From Micromonospora sp. WMMD882 (GTDB lineage: Bacteria; Actinomycetota; Actinomycetes; Mycobacteriales; Micromonosporaceae), in the NCBI RefSeq assembly GCF_027497255.1, contig NZ_CP114903.1, positions 4,960,001 through 5,024,000 on the forward strand: a stretch of DNA of 64,000 bases, given 5' to 3'. The notes under the pieces were generated by a model. That model ran no database searches. It worked only from the letters and a program-made list of their open reading frames with translations, and was not told the DNA's origin. The position numbers were made by a program, and so were the translations under genes. Below are positions 50,001-58,397 of the stretch, one piece after another (position 1 is the stretch's first letter; the number at the start of each line of letters is the position of its first letter).

Positions 50001-50153
50001 CGGCCACCACCGGGGCGCGGGAACATCCCCGGTGCCGCAGCCGTCGCGTCGGCACTCCCAGCCCACCACCACGGCCCCCGGCGGCGCGAGATAGCCGTAG
50101 GAGGTGCGGGGCGGGCGACGGCCGGGCACGCGACACCTCCGATGCGCTTCCAT
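47052..50153 (-). CDS. CHAT-domain (caspase-like) protein 1 with N-terminal zinc-finger-like region
   Basis: A 1033-residue protein. Near the N-terminus, four cysteines (CRRDGCG and PHPCAVCHRP) could bind zinc. A long helical region rich in TPR-like pairs runs from ~95 to ~650. A Gly/Asp-rich linker (~678-718) leads into the C-terminal CHAT domain: catalytic His near 878 in VWHLACHGSARP and Cys near 922 in LAVLSACETNLTATALPNEVLGLPSALLQVG, both intact. CHAT proteases are caspase/separase relatives that cleave protein targets. The ATG at 50153 follows AGGAGG at 12 bases. The upstream operator (50169-50193) may control it. Confidence 0.88.
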   Translation of the reverse strand: MEAHRRCRVPGRRPPRTSYGYLAPPGAVVVGWECRRDGCGTGDVPAPRWWPHPCAVCHRPADPVFDQPWAHQAEGHKHRHDLASPDWRRRTVAELRLPVWAYRDAWFRGDRPAAEAAWRSFWQTRRRQRDRGEDWYAVTATGMILTNAATFGDLDRAARKLLAWHPLVETRDVENDNEQRTEARVFVAVCIEWLVNEASVGHAREAAVNAAMRDVADRIRDVLNPAHHEGFRRIREQRALRHSRTVIADNRRSDAVIRGGLPTAGLPGVAVEALTALTVHDDPGPLDALVGRLPAAGETSDLRRLLLAHRHAAAGELPAALAALETATETRDDPLRPGLGPQLYATLGMLRVLADPAALNAGIADCRAGRRLGLRWWRRATAADASLARLLLWRALRADRPAGRREADVREAVRLARRRCRPWHHPGAEDQVVRHDALATRDALSGQRPIADRHRAWMRAVDAPRSTTERARLAAAWAEWAVGTGDQELAADAYQHLVGLVPLDAAARYGPGAKQRVLAAAQEHTEEAGYWLARAGRYREAAVALETGRAVGLSEVTGRDGTAVVERLRAAGRAELAEAYRNALAELDEQERTPGPRLRRAWTQARTVAREVAAVTGVDPLALDVTYDDVTAVTGDGAIVYLAAARGGGYALVVAARHDPQLVMLPTFDRARVAGLVDTLLPGPGDGDSNGDAPGDGDGAPRGGDNQGGGGREGGRGRGVARDLAPMRPWVDPLTAVLGELWEHCLRDLLLGFARGRTVTLVPVGLLSMLPLHAAGRATGLGDGHPDWWHAGDHSAIRYAPNARGLRRCRETARDLSAGPDRLLAVDVPGGAGAEAYLWHVARETTEVTRRWSPDGTLRHDCTWAEFRDAAEEHTVWHLACHGSARPRAILDSRLYFADREVTLGELRQALRPGRRRLAVLSACETNLTATALPNEVLGLPSALLQVGFAGVVASSWRVDDLATAYLMTAFHQQWRGGGHEPALALNLAQRWLRTATPADLTGLLPGTVPGGDGGPCPYRDPRYWAAFAYTGA

Positions 50154-50168
50154 CCTGGTCGGTGTCCT

Positions 50169-50193
50169 CCTGACGGACGGGCTGTCCGTCAGG
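50169..50193. promoter_or_regulatory. Perfect inverted repeat in the CHAT1/133-aa divergent gap
   Basis: CCTGACGGAC (50169-50178) and GTCCGTCAGG (50184-50193) surround a 5-base spacer in a gap of only 47 bp. It touches the CHAT1 ribosome site on one side and lies 7 bases before the 133-aa gene on the other, so it can act as an operator or as an RNA hairpin affecting both. Confidence 0.65.
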
Positions 50194-50200
50194 GCGGGGC

Positions 50201-50602
50201 ATGGGATTCTTCAGGAGGGCCCGGCGGCCCCGATTCCCCCACGACATGCTGCGTCGGCTGGAGCTGCTGGGGCGGTTCACCCTCGACCCGCAGGGCAGTG
50301 GCATCGACGTCGACGACGCGATCTCCTGCATCATGCCGTTCTGGGAGGACGTCCGGGCGGACCGGGACGGCTTCCTCACCGACCTGCGCACCCTGACAGC
50401 TCCGGAACCGGAGGGGTTCGCGACGCTCGGCGCCGCCCACCTGGTCTGGGAGTTGGTCGGCGAGGAGGCGCTGCGCGTCCCCGCCGCCTGGCCGTTGATC
50501 GACGGGGGCATCGACTTCAAGCTCTCCCGTGGTCTGTCGACGGCCAGCCTCACCGGCTACGAGATGCAGCGGCTCGTCCAGCGGCGCATGGCGAACGACT
50601 GA
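50201..50602 (+). CDS. Unknown 133-aa protein next to CHAT1
   Basis: A 133-residue cytoplasmic protein with no recognised domain: RFPHDMLRRLELLGRFTLDPQGSGIDVDDAI, ISCIMPFWEDVRADRDGFLTDLRTLTAP, HLVWELVGEEALRVPAAWPLIDGGIDFKLSRGLSTASLTGYEMQRLVQRR. Codon use is that of a true gene. It is divergent from the CHAT1 gene, with a shared operator-like repeat. Being small, acidic and next to a protease gene, it could be a target, adaptor or inhibitor; this is inference only. Confidence 0.7.
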   Translation: MGFFRRARRPRFPHDMLRRLELLGRFTLDPQGSGIDVDDAISCIMPFWEDVRADRDGFLTDLRTLTAPEPEGFATLGAAHLVWELVGEEALRVPAAWPLIDGGIDFKLSRGLSTASLTGYEMQRLVQRRMAND

Positions 50603-50689
50603 CCCACCGATCAGCCGTCCCTGTCGTCACCGGGCGGCCGGCGACCGGCTGCCCCACCCGCGCCGAGACAGCCGTAACGCACGCCCGGG

Positions 50690-53641
50690 TCAGTGCTCGT
50701 GGTCGAGGTCGTGCGCCGCGCGGATCGCGGCCGCCTCCTCCGGGCGGCCCGTCCCGTCCAGCGCCTGGGCCAGCAGCCAGGCGGCCTGCTTCGCCGGACG
50801 GGAGCCGGCGGGCAGCCCGCCGAGCGCCGGCCGCAGCACGCGTTCCGCCTCGGCGGGCCGGTCGAGCTGGAGCAACAGGTCGCCGGTGAGCACCTCCACC
50901 TGGGTCGCCTCGCCGAACGCCTCGATCGACCGGAGCCGGTCGGGCACCCCGGCCAGCCGGCCGAGCGCCACCTCCGGCCGACCCGCGTCGGAGAACACCC
51001 GGGCGCCCGCCTCGGCCGCCAAACCCACCTCGTACGTCACCGGCGGCGCCGGGTCCGGCTCGCCGGCGAGGGTCGCGGCGAGACCGTCCAGCACCTCGAC
51101 CGTCCGCTCCGCCGCCGCGCCGTCACCGGACCAGAGCCAGGCGTACGTCTCCCGGCGGCGGGCCCGCAACTCGTCGACCGCCAGCCCGGCCAACCGGTAC
51201 GCGTCGGCCGCCCCGGCGAACCGTCGCGCGGCCAGGGCGTCCCGGTCGGCGTCGTAGAGGACGTCGCCGGCCTCCTCCAGCACCCGGGCCCGGCGCGGCA
51301 GATTGTCCGGTCCGTCCAGATTCTCCGCGAGCTGCGCCAGCAGCGCCAACGCCGGCTCGATCTCACCCAGCCCCCGGTAGACGCCGGCCAGCAGATGCCG
51401 GCACCGGTCCGCCTCGGCCTGCGCGCCGAGCCGGTCCAGGCCCAGCACGGCCTCCTCCGCGACCTCGGCGGCCTCGCCCAGCCGGCCGGCGACCCGGTAC
51501 GCGTTGGCCAGCTCCCAACGCAGGAAGGCGTCCCCCGGGGCGTCGCGCTCCACGCAGAGCGTCACCGCCTCGGCGAAGTCGTCGACCGCCTCGTCGGCGC
51601 GTCCGGCCGCCATCAGCGCCCGGGCCCGGGTCACCCGGGCCGGCACCAGCAGATCCTCCGGCGCCGCCCCGAGCGCCTCGTCGCCGGCCGCCACCGCCTC
51701 CGCCGGATCGTCCGTCGTCTGCGCGACCACCAGGCAGGCCGCCGTCAACAACTCCGCGACCCCCAGCTCGCGACCGAGGTGACGGGCCTGCTCCGCCGCT
51801 TCCCGGCACTCCGGCGCACGGTCCAGCTCGCCGAGGATCTGGGCCCGGTGCAGCGCCACCCGGGCCACCAGGTACGGGTCACCGCCCCCGTCGGTCGGCA
51901 CCCGGTCCAGCGCGGCGAGCGCCTCCGTCCAGCGGCCCCCGTGCACCAGCGCCAGGGCGACCCGGTCGTGCGCGGCGGACCGCCGCTGGTCGTCCCCGAT
52001 CCGGTCGAGCGCCTCGGCGGCGGCCGTCGCCAGCGTCAGCCCCTCCTCGACGTGCTCCTCCCCGCTCGCGGCGAGCAGCACGCCCAGCCGGCCGGCCAGC
52101 ACCTGGGCCCGGACCTCGTCGCCCAGCTCCCGGTACGCGGCCAGCGCGGCCCGGCTGGCGGTGATCGCGGCCGGGACGTCGTCGGCGTCGCTCAGCTCGG
52201 CCGCGCGCAGCTCCAGTCGGCGCGCCGCCGTCGCCGGGGTCGCCTCGACCGCGCCGAACCGCCTGTCGTACGCGGCCAGCGCGGCGTGGAAGGTGACCTG
52301 GTCGTGCCGCCGCCAGCGCTGTTCGGCGAAGGCCAGCAGCTCGTCCGGCCCGGCGTCGGCGGGCACCTCGACCGACGCCCCGCCCGTGCCGGTGGCCGCC
52401 GCGCCGCTCGCCGCCGCGCCGCCCGACGTCGCCGGCCCGCCCGCGCCGGTGGCCGGCGCGCCGTCGGGCCCGTTTGCGGGCGTGGCGACGGCCGGGGCGA
52501 CGGCCGTGACCGGGGCGACCGGGCGGCGGCGCAGACTCGCCGACAGCGGCAGGTGCGGGCCGGTCGGTCGGGCCGCGAGCCGGGCGGCGACCAGCTCGGA
52601 CTGCCGGGTGCTGCCGTTGCGGGCGTCGAACCGGTCGGCCAGCCCGGTGGCGGTCGCCGCGAGCTCGTCGGCGAGCCGGGCCGCCGGGACGTCGACCGCC
52701 GGCCGGTCCCCGGCGGCCCGCCGGTACACGGCCGTCGCGCCGTCCACCTGGCGCAGGGCGGCCGACGCGGCGGCCGCGAAGTGCATGGCGGCGGCCGGTG
52801 ACGGGGCCTGGTCCAGCCAGTCCAGGTGCCGCTCGACCAGCTCCAGGGCCTGGGGCGCGTTGCCGGTGACCGTCCGGAACTCGACGTGGTCGGCGATGTC
52901 CCACAGGTCGGCGAGGTTGCCGCGCTGCCGGCGGTACGCCTCCCGGTGCGCGGTCCGCGCCTCCTCGTGCCGCCCGGTGCGCAGGTACGGCGTCAGCAAC
53001 GCGGTCAGGATCGTCTGCGGCTGCTCGGTGCAGCTCAACCGGCCGGCGAGCACCGGCTCGGCCAGGGCCACCGCCTCCTCGTGCCGTCCGGTGTCGGCCA
53101 GGTGGTTGACCTGGGTGGTGGGGTCGCAGCCGGCGCAGTCGGAGAGGTCGTCGCGCGGGGTGGTCTGCCACTGCGCGTACCAGTGCGCCGCCGCCTCGTC
53201 GTCACCGACGTGCGCGGCCACCAGGTACCGGTGCTTGTGGACGGTCTGCAGGCTGTGCCCGCCCGCGCGGTAGCGGCGTTCCATGTCGTCGAGCACCGCC
53301 AGCGTGCGGTCCAACGGCACCTCGGGCACCTTCAGCAGGCCGTTGACCATGTACTTGAAGTGCCAGAGCAGCATGCGGGCGTGCTGGGCGTGGTACGGCT
53401 GCGGATCCCGGTCGAACTCGGCCAGGCACCAGGAGAACGTCACGAACGACTTGGCCGGCTCGCCGCCGTACACGTAGCCGGTGGTCGCCTGCATCCGGGT
53501 GGCGAAGGCGAGCTCCCGGTCCTCGGCGGCGTCGACCCGCCGCAGGAGCTGCTCCAGCGCGGCGATCTGACCCGAGCCGTACGGCATGCCGCTGATCTCG
53601 CGCAGCACCCGCCACAGCTCCTCGTCGGTGCTGGACACCAC
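50690..53641 (-). CDS. Large tetratricopeptide-repeat protein, partner of HSP90
   Basis: A 983-residue, almost wholly alpha-helical protein with many degenerate TPR pairs: HEEAVALAEPVLAGRL, GRHEEARTAHREAYRR, GRADEAVDDFAEAVTL, GRLGEAAEVAEEAVLGLDRLG, GEIEPALALLAQLAENLD, RPEVALGRLAGVPDRLRS. An Ala/Gly/Thr-rich linker (about 375-425) divides two helical halves. The N-terminal half contains a ESGMPYGSGQIAALEQLLRRVDAAED-like start and a CAGC pair. It starts at a GTG immediately after the HSP90 stop, so it is co-translated. TPR domains commonly dock on HSP90, so a co-chaperone or client scaffold is likely. Confidence 0.85.
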   Translation of the reverse strand: MVSSTDEELWRVLREISGMPYGSGQIAALEQLLRRVDAAEDRELAFATRMQATTGYVYGGEPAKSFVTFSWCLAEFDRDPQPYHAQHARMLLWHFKYMVNGLLKVPEVPLDRTLAVLDDMERRYRAGGHSLQTVHKHRYLVAAHVGDDEAAAHWYAQWQTTPRDDLSDCAGCDPTTQVNHLADTGRHEEAVALAEPVLAGRLSCTEQPQTILTALLTPYLRTGRHEEARTAHREAYRRQRGNLADLWDIADHVEFRTVTGNAPQALELVERHLDWLDQAPSPAAAMHFAAAASAALRQVDGATAVYRRAAGDRPAVDVPAARLADELAATATGLADRFDARNGSTRQSELVAARLAARPTGPHLPLSASLRRRPVAPVTAVAPAVATPANGPDGAPATGAGGPATSGGAAASGAAATGTGGASVEVPADAGPDELLAFAEQRWRRHDQVTFHAALAAYDRRFGAVEATPATAARRLELRAAELSDADDVPAAITASRAALAAYRELGDEVRAQVLAGRLGVLLAASGEEHVEEGLTLATAAAEALDRIGDDQRRSAAHDRVALALVHGGRWTEALAALDRVPTDGGGDPYLVARVALHRAQILGELDRAPECREAAEQARHLGRELGVAELLTAACLVVAQTTDDPAEAVAAGDEALGAAPEDLLVPARVTRARALMAAGRADEAVDDFAEAVTLCVERDAPGDAFLRWELANAYRVAGRLGEAAEVAEEAVLGLDRLGAQAEADRCRHLLAGVYRGLGEIEPALALLAQLAENLDGPDNLPRRARVLEEAGDVLYDADRDALAARRFAGAADAYRLAGLAVDELRARRRETYAWLWSGDGAAAERTVEVLDGLAATLAGEPDPAPPVTYEVGLAAEAGARVFSDAGRPEVALGRLAGVPDRLRSIEAFGEATQVEVLTGDLLLQLDRPAEAERVLRPALGGLPAGSRPAKQAAWLLAQALDGTGRPEEAAAIRAAHDLDHEH

Positions 53642-55429
53642 TCACTCCCGTCCCGGTACGGCCCGGCCGAGCAGGCCGAGGAAGGAACTGTTCAGCAGCG
53701 CGGCGTCGGCCGCGCGGATCGGATGGTGCCCGAGCAGCAGCGCCTGCCCGTACAGGGCCTCGACGGCGAGCCCGACCAGCTCCGGGTCGGTGAGCGCGGT
53801 GACCCGGCGGACCAGCGGGTTGCGGTGGTTGAGCACCAGTTGCGGGCGGTCCGGCGGGGCGGACGCGGCCAGCGCGTCGAGCACCCCGCCCCACAGCTCG
53901 TCGGCCCGGTCCCGGCTGGCGGTGAGCTGGTCGTGGAACGCCGCCGACCGGCTGACCAGGTAGAGCGCCGGCAGCGACACCGGGTCGTACGCCCGGATCA
54001 CCACCTCGCAGCCGGTCCGCTCCAGAGCGCGTTGGGCGGCGGCGCGGAACGGCCGCAGGGCCAGCTCGGTCGCCGGGTCGAGGGCGTCGAAACGGGTGGT
54101 CAGGTCGCTCGGCTCCAGCCGCTCGACGAGCACCGACCGGTCCACCGTGGGCAGTCGCTCGATCAGCTCGGTGTCGTACGTGTAGCCGGCGTTGACCACC
54201 GCCAGGTCCTGCGCGGCGGCGACCGCGGCCAACTGGCGGAACTCGTCCAGACTGGCGGCGTACCGGACCAGCCCGTGCCGCTGCCGGAACTCGGCCAGGG
54301 TCAGCGTGCCGACGTTGGTGTCCATCGGCCACCACTGGTCGACCAGCCGGAGCATCTCGTCGTCGTGCAACGCCAGCGCCTTCACGCCGAGGTGGTGCGC
54401 CTGGAGGAACCGGGCCAACCGGCGCGGATCGTGTTTCGCCAACCGCACCAGCCAGCCACGCACCTGGTCGCCGAGCGCCTCCCGGGTGGCGGCGAGCAGG
54501 CTGTCCTCGTAGAGCGACTCCCGGCTGGCGGTCGGCCGCAGCTCGCTGGTGTCCACCGCGCACTGCACGAAGAACGCCCACTCCGGCAGCAGCCCCTCGG
54601 CGTGCTCGGTGAGCAGCATCCGTTTGAGGTGCACCCGGTGACCGGCCCGGGCCGCCGGGTTCACCGCGTCGGGCCGGACGAACGCCACCCCGGTCAACCC
54701 GGCCGCCGGCACCGACAGCGGCAGCACGTCGAACGGGTCGAAGCCGAACGTCTCCCGCGCGTACCGGACCAGGGCGGGACGGTCCAGCGGCTCGCCGGGG
54801 CGGGTCGGCCAGGGCGGCGGACCGGCGCTGGTGACCACGTCGCCGACCCGGACGGTGACCGGCAGCAGCGCGCCGAAGAGCCGGGCCAGCCCGGTGACGG
54901 TCGGCGTGCTGAGCCACTGCCCGGAGTCGCGCCGAGGCACCAGCGTGACGGTGGTGCCCGGCTCGCCGCGGCCGGCGCCCGGCGGGGCCGGCTCGACGGT
55001 GTAGCGGCCGTCGGAGTGCCCCGTCCAGCGCACGGTGGGCTGGTCGCCGTGCCGGGTCAGCACCCGGATCTCGTCGGCCACCAGGAAGCAGGAGAGCAGG
55101 CCGATGCCGAACTGGCCGAGGAACTCGTGGCGGGAGAAGCCCAGCTCGTCCCGTTTGGAGCTGCGACCGATGGTGGCCAGCAGCTCGTGCACCTGCGCCT
55201 CGGTGAGGCCGATGCCGGTGTCGTGCACCCGCAGCGTCCCGTCACCGGTCAGCTCGGGTGGCTCGATGCGGACCAGCGCGGGGGCGTCGGGCTCGACCGC
55301 GCGCCGGGCGGTGATCGCGTCCACCGCGTTCTGCATCAGCTCCCGCACGTACACCCGTGGGCTGCCGTAAAGGTGATGACTGAGCAGGTCGACCACGCCA
55401 CGGAGGTCGACCTGGAAGGTGTGATCCAA
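53642..55429 (-). CDS. HSP90 family (HtpG-like) ATPase, island-specific
   Basis: A 595-residue HSP90-type protein. GHKL ATP-binding motifs: Glu30/Asn34 in VRELMQNAVDA, DTGIG at 70-74, ATIGRSSKRDE, and GQFGIGLLSC at 105-112. The middle domain contains the catalytic-arginine region FVQCAVDTSELRPTASRESLYED. It is shorter than the usual ~630 residues and has no MEEVD-type tail. It is coupled to the TPR gene and downstream of a TPR-CHAT gene, so it is not simply the housekeeping chaperone. It may fold or hold the CHAT proteins. Confidence 0.9.
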   Translation of the reverse strand: MDHTFQVDLRGVVDLLSHHLYGSPRVYVRELMQNAVDAITARRAVEPDAPALVRIEPPELTGDGTLRVHDTGIGLTEAQVHELLATIGRSSKRDELGFSRHEFLGQFGIGLLSCFLVADEIRVLTRHGDQPTVRWTGHSDGRYTVEPAPPGAGRGEPGTTVTLVPRRDSGQWLSTPTVTGLARLFGALLPVTVRVGDVVTSAGPPPWPTRPGEPLDRPALVRYARETFGFDPFDVLPLSVPAAGLTGVAFVRPDAVNPAARAGHRVHLKRMLLTEHAEGLLPEWAFFVQCAVDTSELRPTASRESLYEDSLLAATREALGDQVRGWLVRLAKHDPRRLARFLQAHHLGVKALALHDDEMLRLVDQWWPMDTNVGTLTLAEFRQRHGLVRYAASLDEFRQLAAVAAAQDLAVVNAGYTYDTELIERLPTVDRSVLVERLEPSDLTTRFDALDPATELALRPFRAAAQRALERTGCEVVIRAYDPVSLPALYLVSRSAAFHDQLTASRDRADELWGGVLDALAASAPPDRPQLVLNHRNPLVRRVTALTDPELVGLAVEALYGQALLLGHHPIRAADAALLNSSFLGLLGRAVPGRE

Positions 55430-55565
55430 GCTTGCGTGCTCCCGGTCCGGATGGGTGCCCCACCGTACCCGGGCCCACCGACAACCCGCCTCCCCCTTTC
55501 CGGCGCGTCCGGGGCGTCCCCACGCCGGCCGGCCCGGTCGGACCCCCGGGCGGCTGTCGTGTCGT

Positions 55566-58205
55566 TCAGCCCGCGCCGAAACAGACGAACGCCGCGGCGG
55601 TCGCGTGCTCGGCCCCCGCGTCCGGCCCGGCCGCGAACGCCCGCTGGGCCCCGGCGAGCGCCACCGCCGGCCCCGCCCCGGCCCGCATCCGCCGTTGCAG
55701 GTCCAGCATCAGCGTGGTGGTCAGGTCGGCCGGCACCGGCAGCACCGTCGCGATCAGACTGCGGGCGCCCAACGCCAGCAGCACGGCGCTGAACCCCATC
55801 ACCTCGTCGCCGGGCCGCACCCCGGAACGGCCCGAGTCGCACGCCGACAGCACCACGCAGCCCGGCGGGCTGGTCAGCCGCTCCAACTCGTACGCGGTCA
55901 ACGGCCCGTCGGCCAGCTCCAGCGTGGAGAAGAGCGGATTGTCCGCCCGGAACCGGCCGTGCGCGGCGATGTGCGCCATCCCGGCCCCGTTCAACGCCCC
56001 GGTCACCGCGTCGGCGGTGGCGTCGGCCCCCAGGAACGAGCGGGAACCGGGCAGGACCGCGCCGAGCTGACGTACCTCGGTCTCGGCCGCGGGCAGCCGG
56101 GGCCCGGCCACCAGCACCGGCGGCCCGGCCGGCGACTCCCGGCGCGCGGCGCGCAGCCAGGCCGTCGCCGAGGGCGCCACGGTCACCGCCCGGCCCGCGC
56201 AGGTCGGCAGACCCGACCACGGTACGGCGTGCAGCGCGCCGATCGGCGCGAGCACCAGGGGACGGTCGCCGAGCAGCGGGCGTACCGGGTCGAAGAGCTG
56301 CGCGTCCAGGGCGGCGGCGGTGTGCGCGACCCCGGCCCGGGCGTCCACGCCGTCACCGGTGGTGACCAGCCGGCGCAACCCGAACCGGTGCAGCCGGGCG
56401 ACCCGTACCGCCCCGTCCAGCGACCCCAGGTCGTGCAGCGTGGCCCGGCCGTCCCGGACCAGCACCGCTCGCAACCGGCTGCCGTGGGCGACCAGCTCCA
56501 GCAGCACGGCGTCGCCGAGCGCGGCGGACAGCGCCGACACCCGGGGCGGGGCGGGCGGCCCGTCCGTCCGGCCGGTGACCGCCGTGCCCGGCCCGCCGGC
56601 CACCCCCCGGGTCAGCTCCCGGATCCGCTGCTCCAGTCGGGCCTGGCTGCGCCGCAACGCCTGGGCCGGGTGCCCGGTCAGCAGCGCGTCCTCCAGCGCC
56701 GCGCTGACCATCCGCAACTCGGCCAGGGCGGTGGCCAGTCCCGGATCCGACGGCGGGGACACCGGCCGCATCCGCAGCGCGTTGGCCCGCCAGCGTTCCG
56801 CCCAGGCCAGCACCTGGTGCGCCGCGCCCCGCCGGACGGCGATGTCCAGCCCCTCGGCGGCCAGCTCGTGGCCGTACGCCCCGCTGTGCGCGCGTAGCTC
56901 GGTCGCGCCGAGCGAGGCCCGGTGCCCGTCCAGCACGGCCAGGCCGCGCCGCAGCGCCCGGGTCGCGCCGGGCAGGTCGCCGTCCAGCCGCAGCCGCAAC
57001 GCCAGGGCGTGCCACCCCTGCGCGCGGCGGGGCGCGGTGCCCCGCCGCCGGGCCGCCGCCGCCACGGTGAGCAGCTCGGTGGCCCGCCCGGCCCGGCCCA
57101 GCGCGACGGCCAGCCGGGCCGCCTCGATCCGGGTGGTCAACGCCGGTCCGGGCCAGCCGGTCGCGTCGAGCTGGTCGGCGGTACGCGCCATCGCGGCGAG
57201 CAGGGCCGGCGACCGGTCCCCCCGGGCGTACCCGGCGCGCAGCTCGACGTGCCGGGCGAAGGTGGCCCAGGTGCGGCGGCCCTGCCGGCGGAACCGGGTC
57301 CGGGCCGCGGCGGCGGCCTCGGTGGCGGTGGCCAGGTCACCGGCGAGCAACGCCGCCCGGGCCTGCGCCAGCAGCGCCTCGGCCAGGTCCGAGGCCATGC
57401 CCCGGCGGCGCAGCTCGGCGACGGCGTCGGCGGCCACCCCGACCGCCTCGTCGATCAGCGGCACCGACAGCAGCAGCTCGAAGCGGTCCAGCAGCAGCGC
57501 CGGCCGGGGCACCGCGAGCCGACGGTACTCGGCGTCGACGGTCGCGAAGCAGCGCAACGCCCCGGCCACGTCCCCACGCTGGCCGGTGGCGATGCCGCTG
57601 TTCCAGCGGGCGTCGGCGGCGGCCAGGTCCAGCCCGAGCCGACCGAACGCGGCGGCTGCCCGGTGCAGGTCGTCGTCGGGGCCCCGCCCGGACCCCCGGT
57701 GCGCGTTGAGCAGCCCCCGGTTGTTGCGGGCCCGCGCCTCCAGCAGCAGGTCACCCTCGCGTTGGGCGATCTCCACCGCGACGTCGTAGTCCCGGACCGC
57801 CTCGTCGAAGCGGCCCCGGTAGTGCAGCACCACGCCCCGCTGCATCCGGGCCCGCCCCGCGTCCGCCCCGGTCAGCAGGGGCAGGGCCAGGGTCACCGCG
57901 CGCAGCGCGGCGGTGGTGCGGCCGGCGTTGGCGAGCACGTACCCGAGACTCATCCGGGCCAGCGCCCGCAGCCGGGGATCGTCGGCGGCCCGCACCGCCC
58001 GGCGCAGGTGCCGCAACGCGCCCGGCAGGTCGTTGAGCTCCCGCAGGGCCAGGCCGATCGCGCGTTCCGCGGTGGACCGCTCGGCGGCCTCCGCCGGGCC
58101 GGCGAGCACCTGACGGGCCAGGGTGATCGCCTCACGCGGATAACGCTGGACGGCGTCCAGAGCCCGCTGGGCGGGGCCGGCACCGGCAACGGCGCGCTCG
58201 GCCAT
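55566..58205 (-). CDS. TPR-CHAT (caspase-like) protein 2
   Basis: An 879-residue protein: TPR-like helices in residues ~1-560 (PREAITLARQVLAG, GDLATATEAAAAARTRF, GDLPGATRALRRGLAVLDGH), then the CHAT domain with catalytic His near 747 in MAHIAAHGRFRADNPLFSTLEL and Cys near 786 in CVVLSACDSGRSGVRPGDEVMGFSAVLLALGARSLIATVLPV. Both residues are present. The N-terminal TPR array plus C-terminal CHAT layout is that of TPR-CHAT proteases, including the one that works with type III-E CRISPR effectors, but no CRISPR parts are here. It is the first gene of a leftward unit with HSP90 and TPR. Confidence 0.92.
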   Translation of the reverse strand: MAERAVAGAGPAQRALDAVQRYPREAITLARQVLAGPAEAAERSTAERAIGLALRELNDLPGALRHLRRAVRAADDPRLRALARMSLGYVLANAGRTTAALRAVTLALPLLTGADAGRARMQRGVVLHYRGRFDEAVRDYDVAVEIAQREGDLLLEARARNNRGLLNAHRGSGRGPDDDLHRAAAAFGRLGLDLAAADARWNSGIATGQRGDVAGALRCFATVDAEYRRLAVPRPALLLDRFELLLSVPLIDEAVGVAADAVAELRRRGMASDLAEALLAQARAALLAGDLATATEAAAAARTRFRRQGRRTWATFARHVELRAGYARGDRSPALLAAMARTADQLDATGWPGPALTTRIEAARLAVALGRAGRATELLTVAAAARRRGTAPRRAQGWHALALRLRLDGDLPGATRALRRGLAVLDGHRASLGATELRAHSGAYGHELAAEGLDIAVRRGAAHQVLAWAERWRANALRMRPVSPPSDPGLATALAELRMVSAALEDALLTGHPAQALRRSQARLEQRIRELTRGVAGGPGTAVTGRTDGPPAPPRVSALSAALGDAVLLELVAHGSRLRAVLVRDGRATLHDLGSLDGAVRVARLHRFGLRRLVTTGDGVDARAGVAHTAAALDAQLFDPVRPLLGDRPLVLAPIGALHAVPWSGLPTCAGRAVTVAPSATAWLRAARRESPAGPPVLVAGPRLPAAETEVRQLGAVLPGSRSFLGADATADAVTGALNGAGMAHIAAHGRFRADNPLFSTLELADGPLTAYELERLTSPPGCVVLSACDSGRSGVRPGDEVMGFSAVLLALGARSLIATVLPVPADLTTTLMLDLQRRMRAGAGPAVALAGAQRAFAAGPDAGAEHATAAAFVCFGAG

Positions 58206-58282
58206 GGGAGACAGAATCCCCCGCCGGGCGCTCCCCGGTCAACGGCCCGGTGCCGGTCTCGTCAGGTGAGGCCGATCGTGTC

Positions 58283-58320
58283 GTTGATCAACAATTGACA
58301 CGGAACTATCTTCTGAAATA
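58283..58320 (+). promoter_or_regulatory. Promoter of the S8 protease-sigma operon
   Basis: TTGACA (58295-58300) and AATAAT (58317-58322) are 16 bases apart on the + strand, in the AT-rich centre of the 192-bp divergent gap. A 10-bp palindrome GTTGATCAAC (58283-58292) lies just upstream of the -35 box. A ribosome site TGGAGGG precedes the GTG at 58398. It gives a ~70-base leader. Confidence 0.6.
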
Positions 58321-58397
58321 ATCGTCCTGCTTGGATAGCGCTTCCGTGGCTGCTCCGGCCGTCGTCGGCCACGCATCTTCCACCTTCTGGAGGGCTG

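Noticed and set aside
53642-55429. HSP90 gene as the ordinary housekeeping htpG
   Set aside because: Not excluded by sequence, but shorter length, direct coupling to a TPR gene and CHAT context favour a special copy; kept as a stated alternative only.
55566-58205. TPR-CHAT as part of a type III-E CRISPR (Craspase) system
   Set aside because: No CRISPR array, no Cas7-11/gRAMP, cas1 or cas2 in the window. Only the TPR-CHAT plus sigma-factor analogy is kept.
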